Both the position numbers and the translations under genes were made by a program. 44,052 bases of DNA from Cellulomonas triticagri (GTDB taxonomy: Bacteria > Actinomycetota > Actinomycetes > Actinomycetales > Cellulomonadaceae). Shown in pieces: positions 7,458 through 16,249 of this stretch (positions are counted from its first letter, which is position 1; each line of letters opens with the position of its first letter). The stretch covers positions 1-44,052 of the forward strand of contig NZ_RFFI01000020.1 in the NCBI RefSeq assembly GCF_003696205.1. The letters are read 5' to 3'. The notes beneath the pieces are model-generated. The model did not search any database, was not told the origin of the DNA, and saw nothing but the letters and a program-made list of their open reading frames with translations.

Positions 7458-8492
7458 GTGACCCCGAGCACCACGCCGACGACGGCGAGCCTCACCGACC
7501 GGCGCCCCGACGTCGGGCGCGAGCGCCTGCTCGCCGACCGCGTCCCGCCCCCGCACTTCGACGCCGAGTCGTTCGACACCTACCGCACCGACCCCCGGTA
7601 CCCGAGCCAGCAGGCCGCCGTGGACCGGCTCCGCCAGGTCGCCGCGACTCTCACCGGTCAGGGCGGCGGCCGGGGCTGGTTCCGCAAGAAAGCACCGGTC
7701 CCCGCCGTCTACCTCGACGGCGGGTTCGGCGTCGGCAAGACCCACCTGCTCGCCTCGCTCGCCAAGGCCGTCGGCCCCGAGCGCTCCGCGTACGGCACCT
7801 TCGTGGAGTACACCAACCTCGTCGGCGCGCTCGGGTTCCGGCCCACCGTCGACGCGCTGGCCACCCGCACCCTCGTGTGCATCGACGAGTTCGAGCTCGA
7901 CGACCCCGGCGACACCGTCCTCATGGCCCGGCTGCTGCGCGAGCTCACCGACCGCGGTGTGGCGCTCGCGGCCACGTCCAACACGCTGCCCGAGTCCCTG
8001 GGCGAGGGCCGGTTCGCCGCCGACGACTTCCTGCGCGAGATCCAGGACCTGTCCGGGCGGTTCGAGGTGCTGCGCATCGACGGTCAGGACTACCGGCAGC
8101 GGGACACCGTCACCGACGCCGCCGGGCTGCCCGACGACGTCGTGCGCGCCGCCGTCGCCGGGACCCCGGACGCGACGCTGGACGACTTCGGTGCGCTCAC
8201 CCGGCACCTCGCGACCGTGCACCCCTCCCGCTACGGGGCGCTGCTCGACGGGGTCGGGCTGGTCGCCCTCACCGGCGTCGCGCCGCTGGCCGACCAGGAC
8301 GTCGCGCTGCGGCTCGTCGTGCTCGTGGACCGGCTGTACGACCGCGACGTGCCCGTGCTGCTCGGCGGGGCGGGGGAGTCCGTGCTGTTCAGCGAGCAGA
8401 TGCTCGCGGGCGGGTACCGGAAGAAGTACTACCGGGCGCTGTCCCGGCTCGGGGCGCTCGCGGACCAGGGGCGGGAGCGGCTGCCGGGCTGA
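7458..8492 (+). CDS. zapE: Cell division protein ZapE (AFG1-like P-loop ATPase)
   Basis: The 344-residue protein has a Walker A motif GGFGVGKTHLLASLA, a Walker B region LVCIDEFELDD, and the AFG1/ZapE C-terminal signature LFSEQMLAGGYRKKYYRALSRL. It also carries the sensor-like AATSNTLPESL. In other bacteria ZapE-family ATPases act at the division ring; in eukaryotes the relative AFG1 acts in mitochondria. The start is the GTG at 7458, which gives an N-terminus (SLTDRRPDVGRERLLAD) similar to family members. It is divergent from the RibD-C gene and is followed by a hairpin at 8513–8540. Confidence 0.9.
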   Translation: MTPSTTPTTASLTDRRPDVGRERLLADRVPPPHFDAESFDTYRTDPRYPSQQAAVDRLRQVAATLTGQGGGRGWFRKKAPVPAVYLDGGFGVGKTHLLASLAKAVGPERSAYGTFVEYTNLVGALGFRPTVDALATRTLVCIDEFELDDPGDTVLMARLLRELTDRGVALAATSNTLPESLGEGRFAADDFLREIQDLSGRFEVLRIDGQDYRQRDTVTDAAGLPDDVVRAAVAGTPDATLDDFGALTRHLATVHPSRYGALLDGVGLVALTGVAPLADQDVALRLVVLVDRLYDRDVPVLLGGAGESVLFSEQMLAGGYRKKYYRALSRLGALADQGRERLPG

Positions 8493-8512
8493 CCGCTCGC
8501 CGGTCGACGACC

Positions 8513-8540
8513 CACGCCCGGATCGGTGAGGTCGGGCGTG
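8513..8540 (+). terminator. Hairpin after zapE
   Basis: CACGCCCG and CGGGCGTG form an 8-base stem with a 12-base loop, 20 bases after the zapE stop. A direct repeat CGGTCGACGA at 8501–8510 and 8564–8573 flanks it. Confidence 0.45.
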
Positions 8541-8580
8541 TCTCCCAGGAGCAGCGTCAAGGTCGGTCGACGATGTCCCG

Positions 8581-8940
8581 GTGGACGTGTCGAGCGTGAC
8601 GGTGGGACTGCCCGTGGGTGATCTAGCGGCAGCGACTCTCTGGTATCGCAGGGTTCTCGAGCTCGCCGAACCGGATCTCGAGCCTGCGGATGGCGTGGTG
8701 GAGTTCGAGGTCGGCCCGGTGTGGCTGCAGCTGGGTTCCGAGCCCTCCGGGCGTTCGGGCGCCGAGGTCGTGCTCCGACTAGGGGTCGGCGACGCTGCCT
8801 CCGAACGCGAGCGGTTGAGGGGACTGGGGGTCGCCGTCGGACCGATCGAACACGTCGAGGGCGCGGTCGACTACTTCGACTTCGTCGACCCGGACGGCAA
8901 CCGGCTCAGCATCTACTCGTTGGTGCCGGCAGGGTCGTGA
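8581..8940 (+). CDS. VOC family protein (glyoxalase/bleomycin-resistance fold)
   Basis: The 119-residue protein is a single vicinal-oxygen-chelate unit. It starts with VTVGLPVGDLAAATLWYRRVL, and ends with the typical YFDFVDPDGNRLSIYS, whose Asp-Pro-Asp-Gly-Asn turn is the family hallmark. Metal-binding residues are not complete, so enzyme, binding or resistance roles remain open. The GTG at 8581 is used but its ribosome site is weak; GTG 8587 is possible. Codon choice differs from the neighbours: GAT, CTA, TAT, GAA and GTT appear in the first half. This suggests more recent acquisition. It is convergent with treZ. Confidence 0.75.
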   Translation: MDVSSVTVGLPVGDLAAATLWYRRVLELAEPDLEPADGVVEFEVGPVWLQLGSEPSGRSGAEVVLRLGVGDAASERERLRGLGVAVGPIEHVEGAVDYFDFVDPDGNRLSIYSLVPAGS

Positions 8941-8992
8941 GCCAGGCGACGATCGCGGTCAGGACGACCCACGCGCCCGCGGCCCGCACGAT

Positions 8993-10849
8993 CTAGGCGA
9001 CCACCGCGACGGCGCGGCCCGGCAGGGTCAGCGACGCGTCGGGCCCGCTGGTGAGGCCGGGCGGGACGTCGGACCACGCCGCCCGCACGGTCACGCCCTC
9101 GGGCAGGTCGCCGAGGGGCACCGTGCGGGGCTCGCCCGCCAGGTTCACCACGACCCGCGCCGCACCGCGGTGCAGCACCAGCCAGTCTCGCCACGCGCCG
9201 TCGACCGGCTCCGCCGTCGGGTCCCAGGTGAGGTCGGTGCGCGACCGGTCGCCGGAGCCGAGGTCGGGGACCTCGCGGCGCAGCGCGACCAGCCGGCGGT
9301 ACCAGTCCAGCAGCCGCGCGTGCCGGGCCTGCTCCGGCTCGGACCAGTCGAGGCGGCTGGCCTCGTGGGTGGCGGGGTCCTGCGGGTCGGGGACGACGAA
9401 CGTCGCCTCGTCGGCCCCGTACGTGGCGGCCCAGCCGTGGCCGCCGAACTCGCGAGCGCGACCCTCGCGGACGGCCTGCGCGAGGTCGGGCTCGGGGTGG
9501 TCGGTGACGTACATCCAGGGGGTGCGGGCGCCCCACTCCTCGCCCATGAACAGCATGGGCGTGTAGGGCGACAGCAGCACGAGCGCGGCCTCGGCGGCGA
9601 GCGCCCCGTCGTCCAGCACCGCGGAGGGCCGGTCGCCGAGCGCGCGGTTGCCGACCTGGTCGTGGTCCTGCCCGAACACCACGAACCGGTGCCCGTCGAC
9701 GTCGTCGGGGACGGGGCGTCCCCAGTCGCGGTCCCGGAACGTCGAGTAGGACCCGGCGTGCACGAACACCTCGCGCAGCGCCGTGCGCAGCGTGTCGGGC
9801 GTGCCGAAGTCGACGTAGTAGCCGTGCCGCTCGCCGGTGAGCAGCGCGTGCAGGGCGTGGTGGACGTCGTCGGCCCACTGCGCGGTCATGCCCCAGCCGC
9901 CCGCGGCGGTCGGGGTGACGGACACGGGGTCGTTGAGGTCCACCTCCGCGACCAGCGACAGCGGCCGCCCGACCTCAGCGGCGAGCGCGGCGACCTCGTC
10001 CGACATCTGCGCGAGCAGGTGCCGGTCGGAGTCGTCGACGAGGGCGTGCACGGCGTCCAGGCGCAGGGCGTCGACGTGGAAGTCCCGCAGCCAGCGCAGG
10101 ACGCTGTCGAGGATCCACCGGCGCACCTCGGGCGAGCCGTCCCCGTCGAGGTTGATCGCCGCGCCCCACGGCGTGTGGTGCGCGTCGGTGAAGTACGGGC
10201 CGAAGACGCCGAGGTAGTTGCCGGACGGCCCGAGGTGGTTGTGCACGACGTCGAGGCAGACGGCGATGCCGACGGCGTGCGCGGCGTCCACGAACCGCTG
10301 GAGCGCGGCCGGGCCGCCGTACGGCTCGTGCACGCCGTACAGGCCGACGCCGTCGTACCCCCAGCCGTGCACGCCGTTGAACGGGGCGACGGGCAGCAGC
10401 TCGACCACCTCGACGCCGAGGTCGGCCAGGTGCGCGAGCCGCGCGGCGGCGGCGTCGAGGGTGCCCTCGGGGGTGAACGTGCCGACGTGCAGCTCGTACA
10501 GCACGGCGCCGCGCACGTCCCGGCCCGCCCAGGCGCTGTCGGACCACGCGTGCCGGCTCGCGTCGAACACCCGGCTCGGGCCGTGGACGCCGTCGGGCTG
10601 CCACGGGCTGCGCGGGTCGGGGCGCGGGTCGGCGCCGTCGACGGCGAAGGCGTAGTCGGTGCCGTGCGGCAGGTCGCGTCCTGATGTCCACCAGCCGCCG
10701 CCCGCCGGGTGCAGCGCGACGACCTCGGCACCCGCGTCGTCGGCGGCGGGCAGGTGCAGGTCCACGGACCCGGCGCCGGGTGCCCAGACCTCACCGGGCC
10801 GGTGCGGGTGGGTCCCGGCCGTGCGGTCCCCGGGGGCGGTGGTGGTCAT
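8993..10849 (-). CDS. treZ: Malto-oligosyltrehalose trehalohydrolase
   Basis: The 618-residue protein is a GH13 enzyme with an N-terminal beta domain (GEVWAPGAGSVDLHLPAAD) followed by the barrel. Catalytic regions are LRLDAVHALVDDS (nucleophile Asp), LVAEVDLNDP (acid/base Glu) and GQDHDQVGNRALGDRPS (transition-state Asp). GVHGWGYDGVGLYGVHEPYGG is the segment typical of TreZ. The enzyme releases trehalose from the end of maltooligosyl-trehalose made by TreY. Its ATG at 10849 overlaps the treY stop by four bases, so it is the last gene of the glgX-treY-treZ operon. The length is normal. Confidence 0.95.
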   Translation of the reverse strand: MTTTAPGDRTAGTHPHRPGEVWAPGAGSVDLHLPAADDAGAEVVALHPAGGGWWTSGRDLPHGTDYAFAVDGADPRPDPRSPWQPDGVHGPSRVFDASRHAWSDSAWAGRDVRGAVLYELHVGTFTPEGTLDAAAARLAHLADLGVEVVELLPVAPFNGVHGWGYDGVGLYGVHEPYGGPAALQRFVDAAHAVGIAVCLDVVHNHLGPSGNYLGVFGPYFTDAHHTPWGAAINLDGDGSPEVRRWILDSVLRWLRDFHVDALRLDAVHALVDDSDRHLLAQMSDEVAALAAEVGRPLSLVAEVDLNDPVSVTPTAAGGWGMTAQWADDVHHALHALLTGERHGYYVDFGTPDTLRTALREVFVHAGSYSTFRDRDWGRPVPDDVDGHRFVVFGQDHDQVGNRALGDRPSAVLDDGALAAEAALVLLSPYTPMLFMGEEWGARTPWMYVTDHPEPDLAQAVREGRAREFGGHGWAATYGADEATFVVPDPQDPATHEASRLDWSEPEQARHARLLDWYRRLVALRREVPDLGSGDRSRTDLTWDPTAEPVDGAWRDWLVLHRGAARVVVNLAGEPRTVPLGDLPEGVTVRAAWSDVPPGLTSGPDASLTLPGRAVAVVA

Positions 10850-13371
10850 GCGTCGGTCCTCCGGACGAGCAGGGCGACGGGCAGGCGGTCGAGCAGGTCG
10901 GCGAGCGGGCGGACGCCGCCGTCGACCCGTCGGTCGCCGAGGACGTCGTGCCACTCGCCGTCGGGCAGGGCCACGGTGTGCTCGCCCCAGCCGCCGAGCC
11001 GGTCGACCATGGCGGCGAGCCGGGTCGCGACGACGGCGACGCGCGGGTCCCCGTCGGCGGTGCGCGCGTAGGTGAGCACGTGCCCCGAGGAGTGCGGCAG
11101 GGCGACGAACCCGGCGCCCGCGCCCACGAACGCCTCGGGGAGGTCGCGGCGCAGCCGCAGGGCCCGGGACGTGACGAGCATCTTCTCGTCCGCCAGGTCC
11201 CGGGTACCCGCGCCCTCGTCCAGCCGGGCGAGCCGGGCGGCGAGCGCCTCGTGGTCGACGAGCCGCCGGTTGTCGGGGTCCACGAGCGCGACGGTCGGCA
11301 CCTCGGTGCCCTGGTACACGTCGGCGACGCCGGGGAACGTGAGCTGCACGAGCTTCTGCCCGAGCACGGCGCCGCGCACGGCCTGCCGGGTCCGGTGCTC
11401 CCAGGTCTCGAGGAGCTCCGCGACGCGGGGGTCGCCGAGGGCCTGCACGGCGACGTCCAGCACGGCGCGCTCGTACGCGTCGTCCGGGGCGGTCCAGGAG
11501 GTGCGGTCCTTGGCCTCGCGCACGGCCTTGGTCAGGTACTGCGTGAGGCGGTCCGCGGCGATCGGGCCGTCGGCCGTCCAGGTGCCCGCGAGGGTCTGCC
11601 ACAGCAGGTTCTCGGTGCGGCCGTCCAGCAGGGCGCTGCGGTATGGCGCGGACGCCTCGCGCAGCCGCCCGACGAGATCGGCCCACTCGACGGGCAGCTC
11701 GGAGAGCACGCCGAGGCGCGCGCGGACGTCCTCGCCGCGCTTGGTGTCGTGGGTGGACAGCGTGGTCATGCCGAGCGGGGTCTGCCGCTGGGAGCGCGCC
11801 GCCCAGGCCAGCAGCTCGGTGGGGGACAGCGAGAACCGCTCGGGCTCCCCGCCGACCTCGGTGAGCGCGACGAGCTGCGTCCACCGGTAGAACGCCGTGT
11901 CCTCGACGCCCTTGGCCATGACGGCGCCGCAGGTCTGCTGGAAGCGGACGACGAGCTCGTCGCGCTGCGGCTCGCGGGTGCGCCCGGCGCTGCCGACCTC
12001 GCGGCCGAGCAGCAGGTCCACGAGGACGTCCATGGTGGCGGCGCGCTCCGGGGTGAGCCGGGCGCGGGCGGTGCGGGCGGCGTGCTCCAGAACCTCGACG
12101 TCGGTGGGGTGCGGGGTGCGGCCGGGCACGACGTACGCGCGGTAGCGGTCCATCGCGACCAGCAGCTCGACCAGGCAGTCGTGCAGCGACCGCCAGGTGT
12201 GGTCGCGCAGCCGCAGGTCGGCGCGGCACACCTCGGCGGCGAGCTCGGTGAGCCGGTAGACCTCGGCGTACAGCGCGCGGTCCACGACCTGCCGCTTCGC
12301 GGTGTCGACGACCTCGGGCAGCGCGTCGGACGACTCGCCGGTCAGCCGGTGCATGAGGGCGCCGAGGCGGGCCGCGCCGCCCGGGTCGACGAACGCCTGC
12401 TGGATGCGCCACAGCGCCTCGTACCCGGTGGTGCCCGCGGTCTCCCAGTCGGGCGGCAGGTCCTCGTCGCCCTGGAGGATCTTCTCGACCACGACCCACG
12501 CCCCGCCGGAGGCGTCGCGCAGCCGCTCCAGGTAGCCGCCCGGGTCGGCCAGGCCGTCGGGGTGGTCGATGCGCAGGCCGTCGAGCACGCCCTCGTCCAG
12601 CAGCCGCAGCACGAGCGCGTGGGTCGCGTCGAAGACGGCCGGGTCCTCGACGCGCACGGCCGCGAGGGTGCCGACGTCGAAGAACCGCCGGTAGTTCAGC
12701 TCCTCGTCCGCGACCCGCCAGTACGCGAGCCGGTAGTGCTGGCGCTCCAGAAGCTCGGCGAGCGGCAGCTGCTCGGTGCCGGGGCGCACGGGGAACGCGT
12801 GGTCGTAGTAGCGCAGCACGGGCTGCGGGTCCTCGCCCTGGCCGGGCACGACCTCGTGCTCGAGGTGCAGCTCGCCCGAGGCGAGCACGGCGCCGATCCG
12901 GTCGCCGAGCACCGGCATGAGCACGTCGCCCTCGCCTGCCGACCAGTCCACGTCGAACCAGGACGCGTACGGCGACGCCGGCCCCTCGGCCAGCACGGAC
13001 CACAGCGCCCGGTTGTGCCACGCGGGCGTGGGCACGGCCATGTGGTTCGGGACGATGTCGAGCACGAGACCCAGGCCGGCGGCGTGCGCGGCGTCCGCGA
13101 GCCGTCGCAGGGCGGGCTCGCCGCCGAGCACCGGTGACACCTCGTCGTGGTCGACCACGTCGTAGCCGTGCGTCGAGCCGGGTGCGGCCGTGAGCACGGG
13201 GGACAGGTAGACGTGGGTGACGCCGAGGTCCGCGAGGTAGGGCACGCGCGCGGCGACGTCGTCCAGGGTGAGGTCCGCGCCGAGCTGCACCCGGTAGGTG
13301 GAGGTCGGCACCGGGCGGTCGGGCGCGGGCAGCCGCCGGGCCGGGGTGCGGGGCTCGGTCCCGGTCGTCAT
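10846..13371 (-). CDS. treY: Malto-oligosyltrehalose synthase
   Basis: The 841-residue protein is a GH13 intramolecular transglucosylase that converts the reducing end of a maltodextrin to an alpha,alpha-1,1 linkage. The N-terminus STYRVQLGADLTLDDVAARVPYL is characteristic. Catalytic regions are GLRIDHPDGLADPGGYLE (Asp), VVVEKILQGDEDLPPDW (Glu) and TLSTHDTKRGEDVRARL (Asp). TAFYRWTQLVALTEVGG is also diagnostic. Start ATG 13371 overlaps the glgX stop and its own stop overlaps the treZ start, both by ATGA. Translation of the three genes is therefore probably coupled. Confidence 0.95.
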   Translation of the reverse strand: MTTGTEPRTPARRLPAPDRPVPTSTYRVQLGADLTLDDVAARVPYLADLGVTHVYLSPVLTAAPGSTHGYDVVDHDEVSPVLGGEPALRRLADAAHAAGLGLVLDIVPNHMAVPTPAWHNRALWSVLAEGPASPYASWFDVDWSAGEGDVLMPVLGDRIGAVLASGELHLEHEVVPGQGEDPQPVLRYYDHAFPVRPGTEQLPLAELLERQHYRLAYWRVADEELNYRRFFDVGTLAAVRVEDPAVFDATHALVLRLLDEGVLDGLRIDHPDGLADPGGYLERLRDASGGAWVVVEKILQGDEDLPPDWETAGTTGYEALWRIQQAFVDPGGAARLGALMHRLTGESSDALPEVVDTAKRQVVDRALYAEVYRLTELAAEVCRADLRLRDHTWRSLHDCLVELLVAMDRYRAYVVPGRTPHPTDVEVLEHAARTARARLTPERAATMDVLVDLLLGREVGSAGRTREPQRDELVVRFQQTCGAVMAKGVEDTAFYRWTQLVALTEVGGEPERFSLSPTELLAWAARSQRQTPLGMTTLSTHDTKRGEDVRARLGVLSELPVEWADLVGRLREASAPYRSALLDGRTENLLWQTLAGTWTADGPIAADRLTQYLTKAVREAKDRTSWTAPDDAYERAVLDVAVQALGDPRVAELLETWEHRTRQAVRGAVLGQKLVQLTFPGVADVYQGTEVPTVALVDPDNRRLVDHEALAARLARLDEGAGTRDLADEKMLVTSRALRLRRDLPEAFVGAGAGFVALPHSSGHVLTYARTADGDPRVAVVATRLAAMVDRLGGWGEHTVALPDGEWHDVLGDRRVDGGVRPLADLLDRLPVALLVRRTDA

Positions 13372-15644
13372 CGGCCGGTCCCCGGGGCCGACCCCGTGCG
13401 GGAGCGCCCGCGCGACGACGCCCCCGCAGCCGCGTCGGGTGCGGCCGGTGCCGCGGTCGCGGAGGGTGCGGGCGGCTCCGCGCCGGAGGGCAGCGACGTC
13501 GTCGCCGGTGCCTGCGTGACCGGGTCGACCGCCTGGATCGGCGGCCGGGACAGCACCACGGTCGAGCGGGCGACGAGCTCGACCGTGGCCGAGTGCGCGA
13601 TCTCGTCGCCGGGGCTCAGCTGGTGGTCGGTGTCCAGCGCGACGGTCCACGTCGCGCCGTACTCCGCGTCCGGCAGCGTGAACGACGTCGGCTCGGGCGC
13701 CGCGTTGAACAGCACGAGGAACGAGTCGTCCACGATCTCCTCGCCCCGCAGGTCCGGCTCGGCGATGGCGTCGCCGTTGAGGAAGACCATGACCGAGCGG
13801 GCGAACTCCTCCTGCCACTGCGCGTCCGACATGTGCTGGCCCGACGGGTCGAGCCACGCGATGTCGCGCAGGTCGGACTCGCCGCCGCGCTCGGGGGCAC
13901 CGGCGAAGAACCGGCGGCGCCGGAACACGGGGTGCTCGCGGCGCAGGTGCACGACGCTGCGCGCGTACTCCAGCAGCGCGACGCGGTCCTCGTCGAGGTC
14001 CCAGTCCACCCAGGCGAGCTCGGAGTCCTGGCAGTACACGTTGTTGTTGCCCTGCTGGGTGCGGCCGAGCTCGTCGCCGTGGGCGATCATCGGCACGCCC
14101 TGGGACAGCAGCAGCGTGGTGAGGAAGTTGCGGCGCTGCCGCCCGCGCAGGTCGAGCACCTCGGGGTCGTCGGTCGGTCCCTCGACGCCGCAGTTCCACG
14201 AGCGGTTGTGGCTCTCGCCGTCGCGGTTGTCCTCGCCGTTGGCCTCGTTGTGCTTCTCGTTGTACGCGGTGAGGTCGGCCAGCGTGAAGCCGTCGTGGGC
14301 GGTGACGAAGTTGACGCTCGCGATCGGGCGGCGGCCGGTGTGCTCGTAGAGGTCCGAGGAGCCCGACAACCGGCTCGCGAACTCCGCCAGCGTGGACGGC
14401 TCGCCCCGCCAGAAGTCGCGCACGGTGTCCCGGTACTGCCCGTTCCACTCCGACCACAGCGGCGGGAACCCGCCGACCTGGTAGCCGCCGTCGCCGAGGT
14501 CCCACGGCTCGGCGATGAGCTTGACCTGGGAGATGACCGGGTCCTGCTGCACGATGTCGAAGAACGCGGACAGCCGGTCGACCTCGTGGAACTGCCGGGC
14601 GAGGGTCGCCGCGAGGTCGAACCGGAACCCGTCGACGTGCATGTCCTGCACCCAGTACCGCAGCGAGTCCATGATCAGCTGCAGCACGTGCGGGGAGCGC
14701 ATCAGCAGCGAGTTGCCCGTGCCCGTGGTGTCGAAGTAGTGCGCCGGGTCGTCGTCCACCAGCCGGTAGTACGACGCGTTGTCGATGCCCCGGAACGACA
14801 GCGTCGGGCCCAGGTGGTTGCCCTCGGCGGTGTGGTTGTAGACGACGTCGAGGATCACCTCGATGTCGGCGGCGTGCAGGGCCTTGACCATCGCCTTGAA
14901 CTCCTGCACCTGCTGCCCGGTGCTGCCGAACGCGGCGTACCCGTTGTGCGGGGCGAAGAACCCGATGGTGTTGTAGCCCCAGTAGTTGGACAGCCCCTTC
15001 TCCTGGAGCGCCGGGTCGTTGACGAACTGGTGCACCGGCATGAGCTCGACGGCCGTGACGCCGAGCGACGACAGGTGCTCCACCACCGCCGGGTGCGCCA
15101 GCGCCGAGTAGGTGCCGCGCATCTCCTCCGGGACGGCCGGGTGCAGCCGGGTCAGGCCCCGCACGTGCGCCTCGTAGACGACCGAGTCGTGGTACTCGTG
15201 CTGCGGCGGGCGGTCGTGCCCCCAGTCGAAGTACGGGTTCACGACCACGGACGTCATCGTGTGCCCGGCGGAGTCGTCGGAGTTGCGGCGGTCCTCGTCG
15301 CCGAAGGTGTACGCGTACAGCGACGGGTCGTTGCTGATCTGCCCGTCGATCGCCTTGGCGTACGGGTCGAGCAGCAGCTTGGCCGGGTCGCACCGGTGCC
15401 CCTGCGCCGGGTCGTACGGCCCGTGCACCCGGTACCCGTACCGCTGGCCGGGCTGCAGGGCGGGCAGGTAGCCGTGCCAGACGAACGCGTCGACCTCGGG
15501 CAGGTCGATGCGGGTCTCGTTCCCCGCGTCGTCGAACAGGCACAGCTCCACCCGTTCGGCGACGCCCGAGAACAGGGCGAAGTTCGTGCCGCTGCCGTCG
15601 TAGGTCGCGCCGAGCGGGTAGGGGCGTCCGGGCCAGATCCTCAT
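13368..15644 (-). CDS. glgX: Glycogen debranching enzyme GlgX/TreX
   Basis: The 758-residue protein is an isoamylase-type GH13 enzyme that cuts alpha-1,6 branches, supplying linear maltodextrin to TreY. It has the N-terminal CBM48 part (WPGRPYPLGATYDGSGTNFA) and the catalytic regions GFRFDLAATLAR, LIAEPWDLGDGGYQVG and VTAHDGFTLADLTAYNE. The ATG at 15644 is chosen because family proteins start MxxWPGRPYPLG and GGAGG lies 10 bases upstream; ATG 15653 is too close to that site. The last 50 or so residues form an Ala/Pro/Ser-rich tail (PPAPSATAAPAAPDAAAG) not needed for the fold. It is the first gene of the operon. Confidence 0.93.
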   Translation of the reverse strand: MRIWPGRPYPLGATYDGSGTNFALFSGVAERVELCLFDDAGNETRIDLPEVDAFVWHGYLPALQPGQRYGYRVHGPYDPAQGHRCDPAKLLLDPYAKAIDGQISNDPSLYAYTFGDEDRRNSDDSAGHTMTSVVVNPYFDWGHDRPPQHEYHDSVVYEAHVRGLTRLHPAVPEEMRGTYSALAHPAVVEHLSSLGVTAVELMPVHQFVNDPALQEKGLSNYWGYNTIGFFAPHNGYAAFGSTGQQVQEFKAMVKALHAADIEVILDVVYNHTAEGNHLGPTLSFRGIDNASYYRLVDDDPAHYFDTTGTGNSLLMRSPHVLQLIMDSLRYWVQDMHVDGFRFDLAATLARQFHEVDRLSAFFDIVQQDPVISQVKLIAEPWDLGDGGYQVGGFPPLWSEWNGQYRDTVRDFWRGEPSTLAEFASRLSGSSDLYEHTGRRPIASVNFVTAHDGFTLADLTAYNEKHNEANGEDNRDGESHNRSWNCGVEGPTDDPEVLDLRGRQRRNFLTTLLLSQGVPMIAHGDELGRTQQGNNNVYCQDSELAWVDWDLDEDRVALLEYARSVVHLRREHPVFRRRRFFAGAPERGGESDLRDIAWLDPSGQHMSDAQWQEEFARSVMVFLNGDAIAEPDLRGEEIVDDSFLVLFNAAPEPTSFTLPDAEYGATWTVALDTDHQLSPGDEIAHSATVELVARSTVVLSRPPIQAVDPVTQAPATTSLPSGAEPPAPSATAAPAAPDAAAGASSRGRSRTGSAPGTGR

Positions 15645-15830
15645 GCGCGTCATTCCTCCGGGGGCCGGTGGTGGGGATGCTCTCGGCACAGCGTGCCAGT
15701 GGGTACCCCCTTTGCGCAGCGGGAACGGGTCCACCTGGGGACCACGGACGCGTCCGGGTGCCCGCGACGGGGGGTCAGGGGAGCCGCGCGCGGTGGGCAG
15801 GAGGCGGTGGGGCGGGGCTCCCGGCCGTCC

Positions 15831-15859
15831 GGGTGACGCTTTCACCCGGTCACCGGGTG
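15831..15859. promoter_or_regulatory. Overlapping palindromes in the glgX / small-gene divergent region
   Basis: CACCCGGT-C-ACCGGGTG at 15843–15859 is a perfect 8-1-8 palindrome. It overlaps a second inverted repeat, GGGTGA-CGCTT-TCACCC, at 15831–15847. The site lies 45–73 bases before the small gene at 15904 and about 190 bases before glgX, so it is a candidate operator for either. Confidence 0.45.
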
Positions 15860-15903
15860 CCATCACCCTCAAGGACTATCGCAAATCGGGCATATGGGAC
15901 GGC

Positions 15904-16125
15904 ATGCTTCCGGGTATGGCGGACGAGGACGAAGCGCGCATCGTGATCACCAACGCGGACATCGCGGCGGCGAAGCGCGACTGGCAGCTCGCCCGCAGCC
16001 GCGGGGAGCTGCCCGACCGCGTCGACGCCGCGTACGACCTCTACCGCCGCCTCATCTCCGCGCAGGCGCAGCAGATCGCCGACACGTTCCGCGCCACGGG
16101 GGCGCTCCGCAGCGACCAGGGCTGA
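15904..16125 (+). CDS. Small conserved-looking helical protein
   Basis: This 73-residue protein (69 if it starts at ATG 15916) reads MADEDEARIVITNADIAAAK, then a charged helical stretch that includes RVDAAYDLYRRLISAQAQQIADTFR. No signal peptide, membrane segment, zinc motif or DNA-binding motif is visible. Codon use matches the neighbours, with strong GC at third positions, which supports a real gene. It stands alone and divergent from the glgX operon, behind a short AT-richer promoter zone (ACTATCGCAAATCGGGCATA) and a palindromic site. I cannot assign a function; helix pairing or oligomerisation is a guess. Confidence 0.6.
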   Translation: MLPGMADEDEARIVITNADIAAAKRDWQLARSRGELPDRVDAAYDLYRRLISAQAQQIADTFRATGALRSDQG

Positions 16126-16249
16126 ACCCCCGCGCGACCGACCGGCCCTCGCCCCGCGAGGCGGTCCGGCCCGACGACGCGTCCCGCGCACCGCCCCACC
16201 CCGCGCACCGCCCCGGGACACCGCGCTCGCGGACCGGGGTCGCGTTCCC

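Noticed and set aside
10846..15543. Single 1565-codon frame suggesting a fused debranching/trehalose enzyme
   Set aside because: Only the last 841 codons encode TreY. The earlier part is the wrong frame of glgX, which itself is complete in another frame and ends in an ATGA overlap.
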